A stretch of 6,185 nucleotides of DNA. Source: Candidatus Brockarchaeota archaeon (GTDB lineage Archaea > Thermoproteota > EX4484-205 > DTQO01). The notes below the pieces were generated by a model, which ran no database searches, was not told where the DNA came from, and was given only the letters and a program-made list of their open reading frames with translations. Every line of letters begins with the position of its first letter. Position 1 is the first letter of the stretch. Made by a program: the position numbers and the translations under genes. The stretch spans positions 1 to 6,185 of the forward strand of contig JAFNJA010000121.1 in the NCBI GenBank assembly GCA_017601265.1, written 5' to 3'. Shown here one piece after another: positions 5,748 to 6,185 of the stretch.

Positions 5748-5780
5748 GATGCGAGATGGCACCTAGGCCCCTTGGAAACC

Positions 5781-6185
5781 TCATCCCGATGAAAGTTTCA
5801 ATGTCCAAACGGCCATCGCTGATCCGGCGAGAAGCACGTCTGAAGTCCCAACTTGCTCCGAATCGCTGTGAGCGTGTTTCAGGGATCCGGCCCCGAAAGT
5901 GACGACGTTCCGGACGCTTCTCGAAGGATCGGCGACCTTTAGAGCTTTCGCGTAAAGCCTCGCGTCGCAGCTGACCCTCCAGGCCCTTTTCTCTTCGCCG
6001 TTGAGCGGGATCCCGACCAAGCTGCACGCCTCCATCATCGCGCGCCAAGCGGCGCCGTCTTCGGGGCTTTCGTAGGCGTCGTTGTGCAACTTGTCGAAGC
6101 TCGTGTCTACTTCGGCGGAACCGGCGGGGAGAAGGGAGGCGGAGAGGTATTCCGCCAAGCCTTTTTCCGCGGCCGAGGCTATCCT
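5781..6185 (-). CDS. M20-family metallopeptidase/amidohydrolase, C-terminal part
   Basis: The frame is open to the right edge, so this is the last 134 residues of a larger protein, ending at TGA 5781-5783. The TTG at 6158 is internal, since IASAAEKGLAEYL reads on across it. The C-terminal features match zinc peptidases of the M20 family (DapE/ArgE/carboxypeptidase G2-like, PF01546): a DTSFDKLHNDAYESPED stretch as at the end of the dimerisation domain, VSCDARLYA before the last catalytic-domain strands, VVTFGAGSLKHAHSDSEQV with a His expected to bind the second metal, and a final helix VLLAGSAMAVWTL. Such enzymes hydrolyse peptide or acyl-amino-acid bonds in the cytoplasm. The dimetal site and substrate-defining N-terminal part are outside the window, so the exact enzyme cannot be named. 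A 125-base gap with a promoter separates it from the Gfo/Idh gene. Confidence 0.75.
   Translation of the reverse strand, partial: RIASAAEKGLAEYLSASLLPAGSAEVDTSFDKLHNDAYESPEDGAAWRAMMEACSLVGIPLNGEEKRAWRVSCDARLYAKALKVADPSRSVRNVVTFGAGSLKHAHSDSEQVGTSDVLLAGSAMAVWTLKLSSG

Noticed and set aside
5281..5766. A 161-codon plus-strand open frame running over the Gfo/Idh start and promoter
   Set aside because: Antisense to conserved Rossmann-fold coding sequence and composition-driven; no motif.
1..6185. CRISPR array, insertion sequence, integrase site or defence system
   Set aside because: No regularly spaced repeats, terminal inverted repeats, transposase motifs or defence-type domains were seen on either strand.

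Overview
The window looks like a piece of an archaeal chromosome. The evidence is AT-rich boxes about 34-37 bases upstream of ATG codons with little or no Shine-Dalgarno sequence (short-leader or leaderless transcripts), a TTG start, heavy use of AGG and ATA codons, and a PhoU-like DUF47 gene paired with a PiT phosphate transporter. The protein style suggests the TACK/Thermoproteota side (for example a Bathyarchaeia-like lineage), but this is inference from memory of related proteins and has not been tested.

Layout, left to right: (1) the 3' part of a TIM-barrel sugar-phosphate isomerase/epimerase on +; (2) 35 bases further on, and convergent with it, a two-gene minus-strand phosphate-uptake operon, DUF47 first (upstream) and PiT transporter second, joined by a 10-base gap in which the transporter's ribosome binding site overlaps the DUF47 stop codon; (3) a roughly 200-base divergent promoter region with an unusually dense set of CGGTT/AACCG motifs; (4) a complete DegT/DnrJ/EryC1/StrS-family PLP aminotransferase on +; (5) with no intervening base, tail to tail, a broken minus-strand GNAT acetyltransferase gene carrying one frameshift and one in-frame TAG; (6) a complete minus-strand Gfo/Idh/MocA oxidoreductase with a candidate promoter upstream and a candidate terminator downstream; (7) at the right edge, the C-terminal part of a minus-strand M20-family metallopeptidase. 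No tRNA, rRNA, CRISPR array or mobile element was seen.

The phosphate genes form an understandable unit: a membrane phosphate carrier with its cytoplasmic accessory protein. The three sugar-type enzymes (TIM-barrel isomerase, DegT aminotransferase, Gfo/Idh dehydrogenase) are each transcribed separately but are of the families that together oxidise, transaminate and rearrange sugars or cyclitols, so a carbohydrate or amino-cyclitol theme is possible but unproven. Both the isomerase and the dehydrogenase lack a residue that is usually catalytic or metal-binding in their superfamilies. I did not find a clearly new defence or mobile system. The most notable oddities are the freshly broken GNAT gene with its in-frame amber codon, the motif-rich divergent promoter, and the active-site departures.
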